Source of the DNA: Planctomycetota bacterium
GTDB lineage: Bacteria > Planctomycetota > Phycisphaerae > Sedimentisphaerales > Anaerohalosphaeraceae
Assembly: GCA_012519365.1 (NCBI GenBank)
Contig: JAAYQH010000212.1
Location: 1-6,408 of the forward strand
Length of the DNA: 6,408 nt
Direction of reading: 5' to 3'
Shown piece after piece: positions 5,926-6,408 of this stretch. A program made the translations under genes and the position numbers. Position 1 is the first letter of the stretch, and the number at the start of each line of letters is the position of its first letter. The notes beneath the pieces were generated by a model. The model was given only the letters and a program-made list of their open reading frames with translations. It had not been told where the DNA came from and did not search any database.

Positions 5926-6408
5926 TTAAGCGATTTCTCGCTCTTCCTGATCGTCCCCCTCTTCCTCTTCAAGGGCGTCCAGGCTTTCCATTCCCTCGCC
6001 GGGTTCGATATCCTCGTCGTCAGACGCTTCGGAGTCTTCATCTTCGTCGATGTCTTCGGGGGTGCGATCAATATCAAGGGGGCGGGTCTTTAAATTGCGA
6101 TACTTGAAACCGCCTTGATTCTTTTCGAGCATTTGGGCGTATTCCAAACTGAACCGCGTCCAGGGTATCGCTTCGAGACGTTTTTTTTCAATCGGGATGC
6201 CCAGCCCCTCGCAAATCCCGAACTCTCCGGTCTCAATACGTTTTAGGGCCTGCTGAATCTCCATCAGGATTTTCTTTCCCTCGGCCAGCAAGTCCAGCCC
6301 AAATTCCTGTTCAAAGCTGTCCGTCCCGATGTCAGCCATGTGCACCGGCATGCTCGAAAGTTCTCCGCCGCTCTGAAAAATATTTTCCTCCATCGTATTC
6401 ACGTCTCC
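5926..6408 (-). CDS. DksA/TraR-family protein lacking the zinc-finger cysteines, acidic C-terminal tail; N-terminus cut by right edge
   Basis: This is related to DksA/TraR proteins, which enter the RNA polymerase secondary channel and modulate initiation. Numbering is from the GTG at 6402. SSMPVHMADIGTD (16-28), FEQEFGLDLL (30-39), a helix with ALKRIETGEFGICEG (52-66) and KKRLEAIPWTR (73-83) follow the family order. Of the four zinc cysteines only C64 remains; the other positions read L67, S85 and Y88, so a C4 zinc site cannot form. After about residue 108 comes a tail with 27 Asp/Glu among the last 49 residues, probably disordered. The frame is open at the edge, and the codons before GTG read Gly-Asp. 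Homologues carry a long coiled-coil arm before 'HMAD', so I judge that the true start lies outside the window. GTG 6402 (GGAG only 2 bases away) or ATG 6393 are less likely starts. It converges on queE. Direct RNA polymerase binding is inferred. Confidence 0.85.
   Translation of the reverse strand, partial: GDVNTMEENIFQSGGELSSMPVHMADIGTDSFEQEFGLDLLAEGKKILMEIQQALKRIETGEFGICEGLGIPIEKKRLEAIPWTRFSLEYAQMLEKNQGGFKYRNLKTRPLDIDRTPEDIDEDEDSEASDDEDIEPGEGMESLDALEEEEGDDQEEREIA

Overview
The window looks like an ordinary chromosomal stretch of a Gram-negative bacterium. The best guess is the PVC group, probably Planctomycetota of the Phycisphaerae/Sedimentisphaerales type. This is an inference from three things: a zinc-finger-less DksA/TraR-like protein with an 'HMADIGTD' signature, a lipoprotein signal on the nuclease/phosphatase-fold protein (an outer membrane is likely), and the moderate base composition with clear Shine-Dalgarno sites. 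There is no rRNA, tRNA, IS element, CRISPR array or phage gene.

Layout. Positions 1-396 (minus) hold the N-terminal part of a family 2 glycosyltransferase that runs off the left edge. Positions 397-579 are a divergent intergenic region with a candidate sigma-70 promoter and an inverted repeat touching the ribosome binding site. Positions 580-4851 (plus) form a tight three-gene cluster: a vSGLT-like sodium/sugar symporter with an unusual extra loop, a galactokinase-type GHMP kinase, and an exported lipoprotein of the endonuclease/exonuclease/phosphatase (EEP) fold. After a 103-base gap come a 72-residue four-cysteine protein (4955-5173) and QueE, the radical-SAM enzyme of 7-deazaguanine synthesis (5216-5887). 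On the minus strand, convergent with QueE, is a DksA/TraR-like protein (5926 to the right edge). Its reading frame is still open at the edge, so its N-terminus is missing.

How the genes may work together. The symporter gene and the kinase gene are only 6-12 bases apart. This fits one transcription unit for sodium-driven import of a monosaccharide followed by phosphorylation at C1. The exported EEP lipoprotein follows 39 bases later and could act on a phosphorylated or nucleic-acid compound outside the inner membrane, but its substrate cannot be read from sequence. The actual sugar is uncertain, because the kinase departs from galactokinase consensus in its phosphate-binding motifs. The cysteine protein and queE may form a second unit.

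No clearly new system is visible. The points most worth a second look are the roughly 114-residue extracytoplasmic insertion in the symporter, the altered kinase motifs, the zinc-free DksA relative with its very acidic tail, and the small cysteine protein beside queE. No gene-free stretch exceeds 300 bases; the largest is 183.
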